Of a stretch of DNA of 64,000 nucleotides, positions 34,206 to 43,743 are shown piece after piece (within the stretch, counting starts at the first letter, position 1; the number at the start of each line of letters is the position of its first letter). A program made the position numbers and the translations under genes. The stretch is from Candidatus Eubacterium faecigallinarum (GTDB lineage: Bacteria; Bacillota; Clostridia; Oscillospirales; Acutalibacteraceae). Location of the stretch: positions 62,001-126,000 of the forward strand of contig DXDN01000005.1 in the NCBI GenBank assembly GCA_019115455.1. The letters are read 5' to 3'. Below the pieces are notes generated by a model. The model worked only from the letters and a program-made list of their open reading frames with translations, was not told where the DNA came from and did no database searches.

Positions 34206-34901
34206 ATGTTCTGGGAAGTAACACAGGCATTGCTTGAGGGCTTTGCCTCAACAGTCAAGCTGTTTTGTGTTACCCTGATTGCCGCATTGCCGCTGGGACT
34301 TCTTATAAGTTTCGGCTCAATGAGCAAGTTCAAACCCGTTAAGGCAATATTTAAAATCTTCATCTGGATAATCAGGGGCACACCCCTGGTTCTCCAGATG
34401 ATTATTGTTTATTACGGTCCGGGACTTGTGGGCAACTGGGCGCAAAATATGCAGAATCCTAACGCAATAATTACATGGCTTGCCTCATGGACCGTATTCG
34501 ACAGGTTTGTGGCGGTTTCAGTGGCGTTTATTATCAATTACGCCTGCTATTTTTCCGAAATTTTCAGAGGCGGAATAGAGTCCATCCCCAAGGGACAGTA
34601 CGAGGCTGGACAGGTTCTGGGTATGTCAAAGGCTCAGATTTTCTTCAAAGTTGTATTGATGCAGGTGGTAAAGCGCATAGTACCCCCTATGAGTAACGAA
34701 ATCATAACCCTGGTCAAGGATACGTCCCTTGCCCGTGTAATATCAGTTTACGAGATCATTTGGGCAGGCGAAAAATTCATGAAACTTGAGGGACTTTTGT
34801 GGCCGCTGTTCTATACGGGAGCTTTCTATCTTCTGTTCTGCGGAGTGCTTACCATTCTCTTCAACAGAATTGAGAAAAAGCTGGACTATTACAGGAGTTA
34901 A
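34206..34901 (+). CDS. Polar amino-acid ABC importer, permease
   Basis: The 231-aa permease has five membrane segments and the HisM/GlnP signatures IIRGTPLVLQMIIVYYG, AYFSEIFRGGIESIPKGQYEAG and LPPxxNE-like VPPMSNEIITLVKDTSL. It is a single permease chain that likely dimerises in the membrane. It sits 25 bases after the binding-protein gene. Confidence 0.93.
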   Translation: MFWEVTQALLEGFASTVKLFCVTLIAALPLGLLISFGSMSKFKPVKAIFKIFIWIIRGTPLVLQMIIVYYGPGLVGNWAQNMQNPNAIITWLASWTVFDRFVAVSVAFIINYACYFSEIFRGGIESIPKGQYEAGQVLGMSKAQIFFKVVLMQVVKRIVPPMSNEIITLVKDTSLARVISVYEIIWAGEKFMKLEGLLWPLFYTGAFYLLFCGVLTILFNRIEKKLDYYRS

Positions 34902-34905
34902 CATT

Positions 34906-35718
34906 ATGGCAATCTTAGAAGTAAAAAATATTCACAAGAGCTTTGCCGGAAACGAGGTTCTCAAGGGTATAGATTTTTCGCTTGATAAGGGCGATGTGCT
35001 TGTTATCATAGGCTCTTCCGGAAGCGGAAAGACAACGCTTTTGCGCTGCCTTAATTTCCTGGAACGCCCCGATTGCGGAAGCATTTCCGTTGACGGTGAA
35101 GTGTTGCTGGACGCCGATGATAAAAGTACCCTCAGCGAAAAGGAGATAAGGCGCAACAGACTTCACTTCGGACTTGTTTTTCAGCAGTTTAATCTTTTCC
35201 CGCAGTATACGGTTATTGATAATCTTACCCTGGCGCCGAAACTCGCCTTAAAAGACGAGATAAAGCGCAAGAAGAAAGAAGCAAACGGACTGCCGAAAAA
35301 TTACAGGTCAGAAAAGCATGCTCAGATAGAGGAGAATGCCCACAGCCTTTTGGAACGTGTGGGACTTACGGAAAAAGCAAAGGCATATCCCTGCGAGCTT
35401 TCCGGCGGTCAGCAGCAGCGAGTTGCCATTGCCAGAGCGCTTGCTATGCATCCTGACATACTTTGTTTTGACGAGCCTACATCCGCTTTGGACCCGGAGC
35501 TCACCGGCGAGGTTTTGAACGTTATACGCAGCCTTAAGACGGGCAACAGCACAATGATAGTTGTTACCCATGAGATGGAATTTGCAAAAAACGTGGCTGA
35601 CAAGGTTATATTTATGGCAAACGGCGTTATTGAGGAAAGCGGAACGCCTCAAGAGGTATTTGAAAATCCTAAAAGTGAGATTTTAAAGTCTTTTCTTAAT
35701 AAGGCAATGGATGCTTAA
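34906..35718 (+). CDS. Polar amino-acid ABC importer, ATPase with an inserted segment
   Basis: ATG 34906 follows ACAGGAG; an earlier frame start would lie inside the permease gene. The 270-aa ATPase has Walker A GSSGSGKTT, Q-loop VFQQFNLFPQ, signature LSGGQQQRVAIARA, Walker B LCFDEPTSALD and H-loop VVTHEMEFA. Compared with GlnQ/HisP (about 240 aa) it has roughly 25 extra basic residues (KDEIKRKKKEANGLPKNYRS) after the Q-loop. The other parts of the protein are standard. Confidence 0.92.
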   Translation: MAILEVKNIHKSFAGNEVLKGIDFSLDKGDVLVIIGSSGSGKTTLLRCLNFLERPDCGSISVDGEVLLDADDKSTLSEKEIRRNRLHFGLVFQQFNLFPQYTVIDNLTLAPKLALKDEIKRKKKEANGLPKNYRSEKHAQIEENAHSLLERVGLTEKAKAYPCELSGGQQQRVAIARALAMHPDILCFDEPTSALDPELTGEVLNVIRSLKTGNSTMIVVTHEMEFAKNVADKVIFMANGVIEESGTPQEVFENPKSEILKSFLNKAMDA

Positions 35719-35743
35719 ACAGAAATTTGTATAAATAACGGCA

Positions 35744-35778
35744 GCCGCCTTCAGCAAACGCTGACAGGCGGCTTTTTT
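35744..35778 (+). terminator. Terminator after the amino-acid importer operon
   Basis: GCCGCCT / AGGCGGC form the base of a hairpin with an inner CAGC/GCTG pair, followed by TTTTTT. Confidence 0.88.
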
Positions 35779-35838
35779 GTGTTTAGAAGCTATGTTTTAT
35801 ATATTATATAAACTTAAAATATAAACTTAAAAAGCAGA

Positions 35839-35867
35839 TTGTATTAAAAAATAATTTATGTTAAAAT
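35839..35867 (+). promoter_or_regulatory. Promoter of the leucine-rich-repeat/dockerin gene
   Basis: TTGTAT (35839-35844), 17 bp, TAAAAT (35862-35867). The start would leave a very short leader of about 13 bases. Confidence 0.5.
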
Positions 35868-35886
35868 AAAAGCGGCGGTGATTTGT

Positions 35887-37581
35887 TTGAAAAAAATAAT
35901 TTCATTACTGTTAGGAATATGCGTGTTCACGTGCCTGCTTACCGGTATAAATACCGTGTCTTTTGCTGCGGCTCAGACAGAGGATATCGGCAAAACACAG
36001 CTCGGCAACACGGACACTTACTATATGTACGACGCTGATTCATCCACCCTTACTGTGGGCGGAACCGGTGCCACGCCCGATTACAAAAACGACAATGTGT
36101 CTCAGCCATGGTATCTGTGGCGAGGTACTATCCAGCACGTAATCGTGGAAGAGGGAGTAACCCAACTCGGAAACTATTTCTTTTATAACGTTCGTGCAAA
36201 GGACTTTTCATTGCCGTCGACTCTTGTGAGTATCGGCAATTACTCGCTGAGCCAGATAAATTCCGCAACTCAGATTGAACTGCCTCAGGGGCTCGTTTCC
36301 ATAGGCGACCATGCTTTCTATTTTTCCGTAGCCCTTAAAAACGTCAATATTCCGTCATCTGTAACGAAGATAGGCATGTCGGCATTTGAAAACTGCACAT
36401 CCCTTGAAAGCGTGAATATACCTGCTTCTGTGGCAGAAATCGGTTCGTCAGCTTTTGAAAACTGCTCATCTCTTGAAAACGTATCTTTTGAGGATTTGTA
36501 CAGCAGTGTTTATATCAACAAAAAGGCGTTTTTCAAATGCTCGTCACTTAAGGACGTTACTCTGCCCAAGAGAGCGCAGATGCTTTCATACAGCTTCGGG
36601 TTTTACGATGATTCGCGTGGCTCGGTTTACAGCGACTTTGTTATGAACATCTACAGGGATTCTCCTGCCTATACATATGCCACAAACAATATAGTGAATT
36701 ATAATATCATAAATGAAATGGTCATGAAAGCAGGGCAGTCCATTGATTGCACGTACTATACTGATTCCTTCAATGATGAAATGATTTTTATTTTCACTCC
36801 TGAGATAAGCGACTGTTACAGCTTCTTCTCCACCGGCAGTGTGGACGTTAAGTGTACGTTCGACGGAGAGGTTTATGACGATAATTCCCTTGATGATTTG
36901 AATTTCACCGTAAGCAGTTATTTTGAGGCAGGCAATACCTATTACTTTACTGTAAACTGCGTCAGCCAAATGTCCACCGGCGATTTTACTGTCAGCCTTG
37001 AAACGGAGCATCTTTATACCAAGACGGTGGTCGAGCCGACCCTGACTCAGGGCGGATATACGATTTATACGTGCAGTCACTGCGGCTATAGCTTTGAGAC
37101 TGATTTCACCGACAGAACAGGCGTGCTTGTTACAGGAAGAGTGCTCCTTATGGAATCCCCGGACGGCGCTCATCCCTCAAATATTCCGGTTCAGTCGGCG
37201 GTTTTCAGCGTCGGTGAACAGAATATCACCATGACGGATGAAAACGGCGAGTTTGAATTTTATGTAGAGCCGGGTGACGAAAAACTTCGTTTATACACGG
37301 AATTTTCTGTGGACAGGACGTTTGACATTACTGCTGATTCAAATATGGAGATGAATCTCGGCGATATTTGCCTTATCAATTTTGATTATATTAACGACGG
37401 TTATATAAACGCCAAGGATTTTGCTTCTCTGAAAAAGAGGTTCGGTCAGTATCCTGATGACGAAAAAGAACTTTATGCCGCCTTTGACTGCAATGCAGAC
37501 GGTGTAATAGATACTGATGATTTTGAATATCTGTCAAATTTCCTTATCTGCGATAAACTTGACGAAAGTATTTATGACTGA
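35887..37581 (+). CDS. Secreted BspA-type leucine-rich-repeat protein with C-terminal dockerin
   Basis: I chose TTG 35887, five bases after GGTGA, giving 564 aa; GTG 35878 in the same frame is an alternative. A signal peptide (KKIISLLLGICVFTCLLTGI, cut near FAAA) is followed by about five BspA-type repeats (for example SVTKIGMSAFENCTSLESV, SVAEIGSSAFENCSSLENV, about residues 90-230). A beta domain comes next, then a CSHCGY segment and a carboxypeptidase-like beta domain (TMTDENGEFEF). The end is a type I dockerin pair (NDGYINAKDF and NADGVIDTDDF, about 505-550). It is exported and probably docks onto a cohesin scaffold not present here. The ligand is unknown. Confidence 0.8.
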   Translation: MKKIISLLLGICVFTCLLTGINTVSFAAAQTEDIGKTQLGNTDTYYMYDADSSTLTVGGTGATPDYKNDNVSQPWYLWRGTIQHVIVEEGVTQLGNYFFYNVRAKDFSLPSTLVSIGNYSLSQINSATQIELPQGLVSIGDHAFYFSVALKNVNIPSSVTKIGMSAFENCTSLESVNIPASVAEIGSSAFENCSSLENVSFEDLYSSVYINKKAFFKCSSLKDVTLPKRAQMLSYSFGFYDDSRGSVYSDFVMNIYRDSPAYTYATNNIVNYNIINEMVMKAGQSIDCTYYTDSFNDEMIFIFTPEISDCYSFFSTGSVDVKCTFDGEVYDDNSLDDLNFTVSSYFEAGNTYYFTVNCVSQMSTGDFTVSLETEHLYTKTVVEPTLTQGGYTIYTCSHCGYSFETDFTDRTGVLVTGRVLLMESPDGAHPSNIPVQSAVFSVGEQNITMTDENGEFEFYVEPGDEKLRLYTEFSVDRTFDITADSNMEMNLGDICLINFDYINDGYINAKDFASLKKRFGQYPDDEKELYAAFDCNADGVIDTDDFEYLSNFLICDKLDESIYD

Positions 37582-37607
37582 TTGGATTAAATTACCTGTT
37601 TTTCTTA

Positions 37608-37636
37608 TTGAAAAAAACGTGAACGTAATATATAAT
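37608..37636 (+). promoter_or_regulatory. Promoter of the purEMNOD operon
   Basis: TTGAAA (37608-37613), 17 bp, TATAAT (37631-37636). The leader is only about 40 bases; no purine riboswitch fits. Confidence 0.75.
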
Positions 37637-37682
37637 ATCTGTATTAATTTAGATATGTAAATAAAGATAAAGGAGCGTATGT

Positions 37683-38180
37683 ATGAAAAAGGTTGCCATT
37701 ATTATGGGTTCAGACAGTGATCTGCCTGTTGTAACACCCGCAATCGAGCAGTTAAAGGAGCTGGGAATAGAAACTGAGGTAAGAGTTATCAGCGCCCATC
37801 GTACTCCCAAGCAAGCCTATGAATTTTCTTCAAAGGCTATTGAAAACGGATTCGGAGTTATAATTGCCGCAGCAGGCATGGCGGCGCATCTCGGCGGAGT
37901 TTTGGCTGCGTCAACTACACTCCCTGTAATCGGAATTCCTTGCTCATCCAAGGTGCTTGACGGCATGGACGCAATGCTGGCTACAGTTATGATGCCTCCC
38001 GGAATACCGGTGGCAACTGTTGGCGTAAACGCAGCTAAAAACGCAGCTATCCTTGCGGCGCAGATTATTGCCGTTGGTGATGACAAGCTTATGGAAAAGC
38101 TTCAGAAAATGAGACAGGAAATGTCAGATCAGGTATGCCAAAAGGATGCCGCACTTCAGGAAAAGCTTAAGGAAATATAG
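37683..38180 (+). CDS. purE: N5-carboxyaminoimidazole ribonucleotide mutase
   Basis: This 165-aa class I PurE has [34 protein letters not shown] and [16 protein letters not shown], the conserved loops around the active-site histidine (in SAHRT). It moves the carboxyl group of N5-CAIR to carbon 4 in purine synthesis. It is the first gene of an operon with purM, purN, purO and purD. AAAGGAG precedes the ATG. Confidence 0.97.
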   Translation: MKKVAIIMGSDSDLPVVTPAIEQLKELGIETEVRVISAHRTPKQAYEFSSKAIENGFGVIIAAAGMAAHLGGVLAASTTLPVIGIPCSSKVLDGMDAMLATVMMPPGIPVATVGVNAAKNAAILAAQIIAVGDDKLMEKLQKMRQEMSDQVCQKDAALQEKLKEI

Positions 38181-38191
38181 GAGAATTAAAT

Positions 38192-39229
38192 ATGAATAAA
38201 AGTTTCAGCGAAAGTTATGCTCAGGCAGGCGTTGACGTAACAGCAGGCTATGAGTCCGTAGAACTTATAAAATCCCACGTCAAGCGCACAAATATCCCGG
38301 GAGTTATGGGCAGTATCGGCGGCTTCGGCGGTATGTTTGAACTGCCTGTGGGCGATTATAAAAATCCTGTCCTTGTTTCCGGCACCGACGGCGTGGGTAC
38401 AAAAATAAAGCTTGCTTTTCTTATGGACAAGCACGACACAGTGGGTATCGACTGCGTTGCCATGTGTGTAAACGACGTTGCATGCTCAGGGGCAAAACCG
38501 TTATTCTTCCTTGATTATATCGCCTGCGGAAAAAATTATCCTAAAAAGATAGAGCAGATAGTTGCAGGCGTTGCCGAAGGCTGTGTTCAGGCAGGCTGCG
38601 CGCTTGTTGGCGGCGAGACTGCTGAGCATCCGGGACTTATGCCGGAGGAGGAATATGACCTTGCCGGTTTTACCGTAGGTATCGGCGAGAAAGACAAGCT
38701 TGTTTCCGGCGACGGACTCAAGGCAGGGGACGCAATTATTGGCGTTGCTTCCTCAGGCGTACATTCTAACGGATTTTCGCTGGTAAGAAAGGTATTTAAC
38801 ATAAACGAAAAGACTATAGCTGTCAAATATGACGAGCTGGGCAAAACTCTCGGCGAGGAGCTTATTACTCCCACAAGAATTTATGTTAAACCCCTTCTTG
38901 CGCTGATGGATAAAATCCAGGTAAATGCCATAAGCCATATAACCGGCGGCGGATTTTACGAAAACGTGCCGAGAATGTTAAAAGACGGCTTTACCGCAGT
39001 TGTAGAGAAGGATAAATGTTTTAAGAAGCCTATTTTTGACCTTATAGCAAAGACCGGCAATATTCCTGAGAGAGATATGTACAATACATTTAATATGGGA
39101 ACCGGTCTTATGATTGCCGTTGACGCCGACAAGGCGGACGAAGCGGTTCGTATCCTTGAGGAAAACGGCGAGCAGGCGAAAATCGTCGGCGAAATCAGAA
39201 CAGGCGAAAAAGGTGTGGAATTAGTATGA
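38192..39229 (+). CDS. purM: Phosphoribosylformylglycinamidine cyclo-ligase
   Basis: The 345-aa AIR synthetase has [53 protein letters not shown] and [14 protein letters not shown], the family's ATP and substrate loops. It closes the imidazole ring of AIR with ATP. Length is normal. It overlaps purN by four bases. Confidence 0.98.
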   Translation: MNKSFSESYAQAGVDVTAGYESVELIKSHVKRTNIPGVMGSIGGFGGMFELPVGDYKNPVLVSGTDGVGTKIKLAFLMDKHDTVGIDCVAMCVNDVACSGAKPLFFLDYIACGKNYPKKIEQIVAGVAEGCVQAGCALVGGETAEHPGLMPEEEYDLAGFTVGIGEKDKLVSGDGLKAGDAIIGVASSGVHSNGFSLVRKVFNINEKTIAVKYDELGKTLGEELITPTRIYVKPLLALMDKIQVNAISHITGGGFYENVPRMLKDGFTAVVEKDKCFKKPIFDLIAKTGNIPERDMYNTFNMGTGLMIAVDADKADEAVRILEENGEQAKIVGEIRTGEKGVELV

Positions 39230-39849
39230 TGAACATTGTTGTTCTTGTATCCGGCGGCGGTACAAATCTTCAGGCGCTTATTGACGCTCAGAAGCGCGGC
39301 GAGATTGAAAACGGCAGGATTTCATGTGTGATTTCCTCAAAACCAGATGCCTACGCTCTTGAAAGAGCCAAGGAAAACGGTATCCCCACAAGAGTTATTC
39401 CCCGCAAGGATTATGACGATATTCACGCCTATTCAAAGGCTGTGCGTGACGCTCTTATAGAAGAGAAAGCCGACCTGATAGTCTATGCCGGATTTATGAT
39501 AATTCTTGATTCCCAGGTGGTGGAAGCCTTTGAGGGGAAGATGATAAACGTTCATCCGGCTCTTATCCCGTCATTTTGCGGTAAGGGATTTTACGGACTT
39601 CATGTCCACGAAGAAGTTTTAAAGAGCGGCGTTAAGCTCACAGGTGCTACGGTGCATTTCGTTACTGAGGACTGCGACGCAGGTCCGATAATTTCACAGA
39701 AAGCCGTGCCGGTAAGTGATGACGATACCCCGCAGACTCTGCAAAGAAAAGTAATGGAGCAGTGTGAGTGGAAGATACTTCCCCAGGCGGTATCGCTCTT
39801 TTGCCAGGGAAGAATTAAAATTATAGGAAATAAAACGCAAATTATCTGA
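39226..39849 (+). CDS. purN: Phosphoribosylglycinamide formyltransferase
   Basis: The 207-aa protein carries [13 protein letters not shown] at the start, YAGFMIIL, the catalytic asparagine and histidine in [10 protein letters not shown], and the [17 protein letters not shown] loop with its aspartate. It transfers the formyl group of 10-formyl-tetrahydrofolate to GAR. The start ATG overlaps the purM stop. Confidence 0.97.
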   Translation: MMNIVVLVSGGGTNLQALIDAQKRGEIENGRISCVISSKPDAYALERAKENGIPTRVIPRKDYDDIHAYSKAVRDALIEEKADLIVYAGFMIILDSQVVEAFEGKMINVHPALIPSFCGKGFYGLHVHEEVLKSGVKLTGATVHFVTEDCDAGPIISQKAVPVSDDDTPQTLQRKVMEQCEWKILPQAVSLFCQGRIKIIGNKTQII

Positions 39850-39859
39850 GGTGATATAT

Positions 39860-40561
39860 ATGGAGATAACAACCCTTGAAAAAGAACTCAGCACCAATAC
39901 ATATCCCGGCAGGGGAATCGTGCTGGGCAGAACCAAGGACGGCAAAAACGCCGTAATCGCTTATTTTATTATGGGCAGAAGTGTCAACAGCCGCAACCGT
40001 ATTTTTGAAAAGAACGACAGGGGCGGCATCCGTACTAAGGCTTACGATGAGTCAAAAATGGAGGACCCGTCACTTATTATCTATAATCCCGTGCTTAAGC
40101 TTGACGGAAAAACCATCGTTACAAACGGCGACCAGACAGACACTATCTATGACTGCATGAAAGAAGGTCACTGTTACCGCCACGCACTCCTCACAAGGGA
40201 GTACGAGCCGGACGCTCCTAACTATACGCCGAGGATATCGGGCGTAGTTAAACCTAACGGAGATTATGTTCTTTCAATTTTAAAATCAAATATGGGTAAG
40301 CCGCAGTGCCTCAGATTTTTTTATGAATATCCGGCATGCGCAGGTATCGGTCACTTTATTCATACATATAAATGTGACGGGGATCCTATACCCTCATTTG
40401 AAGGCGAGCCAGTGCCCGTTGAGATAGACGGCGATATCGACAGCTTTACGTCAATGATCTGGAATAATCTTAACGAGGATAATAAAGTTTCTCTTTTCAC
40501 TCGCTTTATAAATGTTGAAACAGGTGAAGAAAAAACAAGAATTATAAATAAGAACAAATAA
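39860..40561 (+). CDS. Stand-alone IMP cyclohydrolase (PurO-type family)
   Basis: The 233-aa protein resembles the IMP cyclohydrolase family first known from archaeal PurO. Marks are YPGRGIVLGRTKDGKNAVIAY, GRSVNSRNRIF and LIIYNPV. It would close FAICAR to IMP, the last step of purine synthesis, a reaction normally done by the C-terminal half of PurH. The AICAR formyltransferase must be encoded elsewhere. ATG 39860 follows GAGGTGAT. It sits between purN and purD in one operon, which supports the role. Confidence 0.83.
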   Translation: MEITTLEKELSTNTYPGRGIVLGRTKDGKNAVIAYFIMGRSVNSRNRIFEKNDRGGIRTKAYDESKMEDPSLIIYNPVLKLDGKTIVTNGDQTDTIYDCMKEGHCYRHALLTREYEPDAPNYTPRISGVVKPNGDYVLSILKSNMGKPQCLRFFYEYPACAGIGHFIHTYKCDGDPIPSFEGEPVPVEIDGDIDSFTSMIWNNLNEDNKVSLFTRFINVETGEEKTRIINKNK

Positions 40562-40570
40562 TTTAAACAG

Positions 40571-40588
40571 GGGTGGCGCTTGTCACCC
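40571..40588 (+). other. Hairpin between the PurO-type gene and purD
   Basis: GGGTGGC (40571-40577) pairs with GTCACCC (40582-40588), seven pairs with one G-U, loop GCTT. It is close in sequence to the hairpin at 11868-11890 but lacks a following U-tract. It may tune purD expression. Confidence 0.5.
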
Positions 40589-40615
40589 TAAACGTGTTTT
40601 TGGAGGTATATCAGG

Positions 40616-41893
40616 ATGAAAGTATTAGTTGTGGGAGGCGGCGGCAGAGAGCACGCCTTGATAAGAAAGATTAAGGAGTCACCAAAGGTTGATTCAGTTG
40701 CCTGCTGTCCGGGTAACGGCGGAATCTCATATGATGCCGAGTGCTATAATGTTTCGGCAACAGATATTGACGGCGTTGTAAAGCTTGCCGGCGACATAAA
40801 GGCAGACTTTGTTGTAGTAGCTCCCGACGATCCGCTGGTAGCGGGAATGGTTGACGCACTTAATAAAGCAGGCTTTGCCACATTTGGCCCCACCGCAGAT
40901 GCCGCTATTATCGAGGGCTCTAAGGTCTTTTCAAAGGATCTTATGCTAAAATACAATATCCCCACAGCGCAGTACAAAGTCTTTGACAAAGCCGAAGACG
41001 TTATTGCATATCTTAAAGAGAAGAATGAATTTCCGGCTGTTATTAAGGCGGACGGTCTTGCTCTGGGCAAAGGCGTAATAATCCCCGAAAATCTCGAGGA
41101 TGCAATAGCCGGAGTAAAGGAGATAATGGAGGACAAAATTTTCGGCGAGTCCGGCAACAATGTTGTCGTTGAGGAATTCCTCACAGGTCCGGAAGTTTCT
41201 GTTCTGGCTTTCACTGACGGCAAATGCGTAAAACCCATGGTGTCATCAATGGACCATAAGAGGGCGCTTGACGGCGATAAGGGTCTTAATACCGGCGGTA
41301 TGGGAACAGTTTCTCCGAATCCGTATTATACCGACGAGGTGGCAAAGGAATGTATGGAAAAAATCTTCATTCCTACAATAAACGCTATGAACAGCGAGGG
41401 CAGAACTTTCAAAGGCTGCCTGTATTTCGGCTTGATGATTACGCCTAAGGGACCAAAGGTAATTGAGTATAACTGCCGTTTCGGCGACCCTGAAACTCAG
41501 GTGGTTCTGCCGCGTCTTAAAACAGATATTATGGATATTTTTGAGGCTATCAATAAAGGAACACTTTCAGAGCTTGACATAGAATGGTCTGACGAAGCCT
41601 GCGCCTGCGTTATCATGGCGAGCGGCGGATATCCTAAATCATATCCCAAGGGAATTGAAATCACCGGTCTTGATAACGGCCAGCTTGACGGGGTAACGGT
41701 TTACCATGCCGGAACAGCGCTTAAGGATTCAAAGCTTGTAACAGCCGGAGGACGTGTATTAGGTGTGACTGCTTTGGGCAATACTCTTGAAGAAGCTCTT
41801 AAAAAATCATACGATGCCGTGGGCAAAATCAATTTTGAAAATGCGCATTACAGAAAGGATATCGGACAGCGAGCCCTCAATGCGATAAAATAA
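40616..41893 (+). CDS. purD: Phosphoribosylamine-glycine ligase
   Basis: The 425-aa ATP-grasp enzyme begins VLVVGGGGREHALI and has the ATP-grasp segments VIKADGLALGKGV and EEFLTGPEVS. GPKVIEYNCRFGDPETQVVLPRL is the catalytic loop. It joins phosphoribosylamine and glycine to GAR and is the last gene of the operon. TGGAGG precedes the ATG. Confidence 0.98.
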   Translation: MKVLVVGGGGREHALIRKIKESPKVDSVACCPGNGGISYDAECYNVSATDIDGVVKLAGDIKADFVVVAPDDPLVAGMVDALNKAGFATFGPTADAAIIEGSKVFSKDLMLKYNIPTAQYKVFDKAEDVIAYLKEKNEFPAVIKADGLALGKGVIIPENLEDAIAGVKEIMEDKIFGESGNNVVVEEFLTGPEVSVLAFTDGKCVKPMVSSMDHKRALDGDKGLNTGGMGTVSPNPYYTDEVAKECMEKIFIPTINAMNSEGRTFKGCLYFGLMITPKGPKVIEYNCRFGDPETQVVLPRLKTDIMDIFEAINKGTLSELDIEWSDEACACVIMASGGYPKSYPKGIEITGLDNGQLDGVTVYHAGTALKDSKLVTAGGRVLGVTALGNTLEEALKKSYDAVGKINFENAHYRKDIGQRALNAIK

Positions 41894-41925
41894 TGTGAAC
41901 AAATCGTTAAGATTACAATTTGTTA

Positions 41926-41954
41926 TTGACAATTATACAATACGGAATTATACT
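41926..41954 (+). promoter_or_regulatory. Promoter of the adaptor/permease operon
   Basis: TTGACA (perfect, 41926-41931), 17 bp, TATACT (41949-41954). Confidence 0.75.
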
Positions 41955-41997
41955 GTATTACACAGATTAAAAAGTTATAAAAGCAGAGGTTGGTTTT

Positions 41998-43731
41998 ATG
42001 GCAACTGTAAAGAAAAACAAGAAAAAAATTATTGTACCTATCTGTATTGTGCTGGTAATTGCGATAATTGTCGGCGTGGCATTCGGTGTGTCCGCTGCCA
42101 CCGGAGGCGAGGAAGTGTCGCTTTACACGATTTCTACCGACGATATATATGAAAATGTTTCCCTTACGGGTCAGGTGTCGTCAGGTACTGAAAAGGAGTA
42201 TAAAGTCGCCACAGTCGCCACAGTAAAGGAAGTTTTCGTTAAGCCAGGCGACAAAGTAAAAAAAGGTGACGTGCTCGCAACATTTGAAACCGAGTCCCTT
42301 GACAGTGAGATAAGCTCACTTCGCTCAAGCTACAACAGTTCTCTCAGTGCATACAATGAAGCAGTTAAAGAGCAGAAAGAAGCACAGAACAAGGCAAACT
42401 CCCTTAAATCCCAGATTGCTGAAACTGAAAAAGAGATTCAGCGACTTGAGAATCAGTCCGATTTTGTAACTACAGCGAAGCGCACAACAGCACGCACCAC
42501 TACAAAACGTGCTACTACTGCAAAGACGACTACCAAACGTGTTACAACTACCAAAGACGAACCAAATACTACAACTACCACCAAGCCAAACACGTCAGTT
42601 ACGCCGGGCGGTGAGATTAGTTCTCTTACCGAGGCTTTGGTAGAGCTTAACCAGAATCTTACACAGATTACGGACAGCGTTGAAACTCTTGCTACTACAA
42701 CGGAGATTATTGCCGACGTTATTACGCAAGCTTTTGACGAAGGCGTTTTTGACAGCGACGTAATTGCTGACAGAGTGGCAGAGGCGGTTTCTCAGGCGGT
42801 TTACGACGGCATTATTGATTCTGCCACACTTCTTGTTGACAGCGGAACTGCGGCTGATATGATTCACGCTGCCGTAGCAGCAATTGATTTTGAAAGCATT
42901 GCAACTTCCGTTGCCAATACAAAGAATGTTTCTCTCACTGCAGCTCAGATACAGCTGGCTTCTCAAGAAGCATTGTATACAATATATAATGCCAAGGCTG
43001 ACCAGACAACTGTAAATATTCAGAAGAAAGCAGTTGACGCAACAAAAACAGCACTTGATGCTCTTGAACAGCAGCAGGAAGATATGAAAAACGGCTGGAT
43101 TGCATCTTTTGACGGTACTGTAACAGAAGTTGACGTTACACCGGGTGTCCAGACCACTGCGCTTTCAACCGGAATTAAGCTTGAAAATCTTGACTCAATG
43201 GCAGTTACTGTAAGCCTTAGCGAGTACGACGTACATAAGGTTAAGGTAGGTATGCCTGCAACGGTAACTACTGCTTACGGAACTTACGAAGCTGAGGTTA
43301 CGTCGATTGCTCCCACAGCAACAGGCGGCTCATCTTCCGGCATACTTGATAGCGTCGGCTCTATGGCAGGAATAAGCGGTCTTTCAAGCCTTACCGATAC
43401 AGGTGCCGGCGTTGAATGTACTGTGTCAATACCTCAAACAGATGAAAATATTATTGCAGGTTTTGACGCTGATGTTGAGATTGCCACCGGCGAATATCTC
43501 GGTGTAGTTGTTGTGCCGATTGAATCAATAAAACTGGAAAAGACCGGTTCATACGTATATGTTTATAATGAGGAAGAGGGTACGGTTACTAAAACAAAGA
43601 TAGAGACCGGAGCCGTATCGGATTCTGCATATGAGGTTAAATCAGGACTTAAAGTAGGCGACAGAATAATTTCCGCTCCCGCTACTGATTATGAGGAAGA
43701 CACATTTAAGGTAAAAGTTGTTGAACAGTAA
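41998..43731 (+). CDS. YknX/MacA-like membrane-fusion adaptor with a Thr-rich insert
   Basis: The 577-aa protein has an N-terminal membrane anchor (about residues 11-32) and a lipoyl half with VKEVFVKPGDKVKKGDVLATF. A coiled-coil hairpin (about 100-380) follows, then a beta-barrel/membrane-proximal end with IESIKLEKTGSYVYVY. Within the hairpin, residues about 158-202 form a Thr/Lys/Arg low-complexity linker (repeats such as TTTKRATTAKTTTKR). Adaptors of this class link a membrane ABC or MacB-type permease to the cell wall. It is followed by a MacB-type permease. No ABC ATPase is encoded beside them. Confidence 0.8.
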   Translation: MATVKKNKKKIIVPICIVLVIAIIVGVAFGVSAATGGEEVSLYTISTDDIYENVSLTGQVSSGTEKEYKVATVATVKEVFVKPGDKVKKGDVLATFETESLDSEISSLRSSYNSSLSAYNEAVKEQKEAQNKANSLKSQIAETEKEIQRLENQSDFVTTAKRTTARTTTKRATTAKTTTKRVTTTKDEPNTTTTTKPNTSVTPGGEISSLTEALVELNQNLTQITDSVETLATTTEIIADVITQAFDEGVFDSDVIADRVAEAVSQAVYDGIIDSATLLVDSGTAADMIHAAVAAIDFESIATSVANTKNVSLTAAQIQLASQEALYTIYNAKADQTTVNIQKKAVDATKTALDALEQQQEDMKNGWIASFDGTVTEVDVTPGVQTTALSTGIKLENLDSMAVTVSLSEYDVHKVKVGMPATVTTAYGTYEAEVTSIAPTATGGSSSGILDSVGSMAGISGLSSLTDTGAGVECTVSIPQTDENIIAGFDADVEIATGEYLGVVVVPIESIKLEKTGSYVYVYNEEEGTVTKTKIETGAVSDSAYEVKSGLKVGDRIISAPATDYEEDTFKVKVVEQ

Positions 43732-43743
43732 GGAGATTTCAGC

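Noticed and set aside
36586..37173. 195-codon minus-strand ORF opposite the dockerin protein
   Set aside because: Antisense to a gene with a clear signal peptide, repeats and dockerin; no ribosome site or motif.
42478..42600. Apparent tandem repeat array (ACTAC/ACAAC-rich) considered as a CRISPR or microsatellite
   Set aside because: It is the coding sequence of the adaptor's Thr/Lys-rich linker, in frame and without spacers.
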